A DNA stretch of 57,579 nucleotides from the NCBI GenBank assembly GCA_017624115.1, contig JAGANQ010000005.1:1-57579 (forward strand), given 5' to 3'. The position numbers were made by a program, and so were the translations under genes. The stretch comes from Lachnospiraceae bacterium (GTDB lineage Bacteria; Bacillota; Clostridia; Lachnospirales; Lachnospiraceae). Below are positions 57,575 to 57,579 of this stretch, one piece after another. A model generated the notes under the pieces. It was not told the origin of the DNA, ran no database searches, and worked only from the letters and a program-made list of their open reading frames with translations. How positions within the stretch are numbered: the first letter of the stretch is position 1; each line of letters starts with the position of its first letter.

Positions 57575-57579
57575 ATGAA
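57575..57579 (+). CDS. Start of a downstream gene, cut by the window edge
   Basis: ATG at 57575 behind GAGAGG with an eight-base spacer. Only the first codon and a half are present, so the product is unknown. Confidence 0.4.

Overview
The window reads as chromosomal DNA of an anaerobic, spore-forming, probably motile Clostridia, most likely a Lachnospiraceae gut bacterium. This rests on the gene set, the moderate GC content and strong AGGAGG-type ribosome sites. Sporulation genes are scattered through it: a YtvI-like permease, YtaF-like, SipL-like and SpoIIR. One gene carries a textbook sigma-28 (flagellar) promoter. No rRNA, tRNA or CRISPR array was seen.

Layout. 1-900: tail of an upstream gene, a terminator and a decayed IS4-family transposase. 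905-6686: housekeeping genes on the + strand (acetyltransferase, RluA-type pseudouridine synthase, YtvI-type permease, PEGA lipoprotein, phosphohexomutase). 6932-17027: a surface-glycan locus. A LytTR-PAS regulator diverges from an operon holding a PglK-like ABC flippase, an amino-sugar aminotransferase, a PglC-like initiating phosphoglycosyl transferase, four family-2 glycosyltransferases and a FemAB/GNAT-like acyltransferase. It has no recognisable polymerase or oligosaccharyltransferase, and two genes are preceded by copies of the same 46-bp sequence. 17216-23296: YtaF, a Ca2+-type P-ATPase overlapping it tail to tail, a flotillin-like SPFH protein and a ketopantoate-reductase-family enzyme.

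23386-37557: an uptake and metabolism block. A complete Dpp/Opp-type ABC importer is bracketed by two paralogous AbgB-like M20 amidohydrolases, followed by a MATE exporter, an acetolactate synthase and two AEC carriers. The first amidohydrolase and the binding-protein gene each have a TTGACA promoter followed by a similar terminator-bearing leader. These twin leaders are candidates for an undescribed attenuator RNA.

37641-47275: a PrcB-like lipoprotein, SipL, an AgrA/AgrC-like two-component system and a pair of ABC exporter half-transporters. A 14-bp direct repeat with 21-bp periodicity, a LytTR-type operator, sits just upstream of the exporter promoter. Then come a PD-(D/E)XK protein with a heptad repeat tail and the sigma-28-driven protein of unknown function. 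47507-57284: ispE, a GntR regulator, spoIIR, ddl, murI, a 166-bp palindromic MITE-like element, a DUF1934 protein whose 3' end overlaps an opposing gene through a shared terminator, cardiolipin synthase, an AraC regulator and an ammonium transporter fused to a PII domain. The last bases hold an inverted repeat and the first codon of another gene.

All functional calls come from reading motifs and known family patterns. No database search was run, so symbols are given only where motifs and gene context agree.
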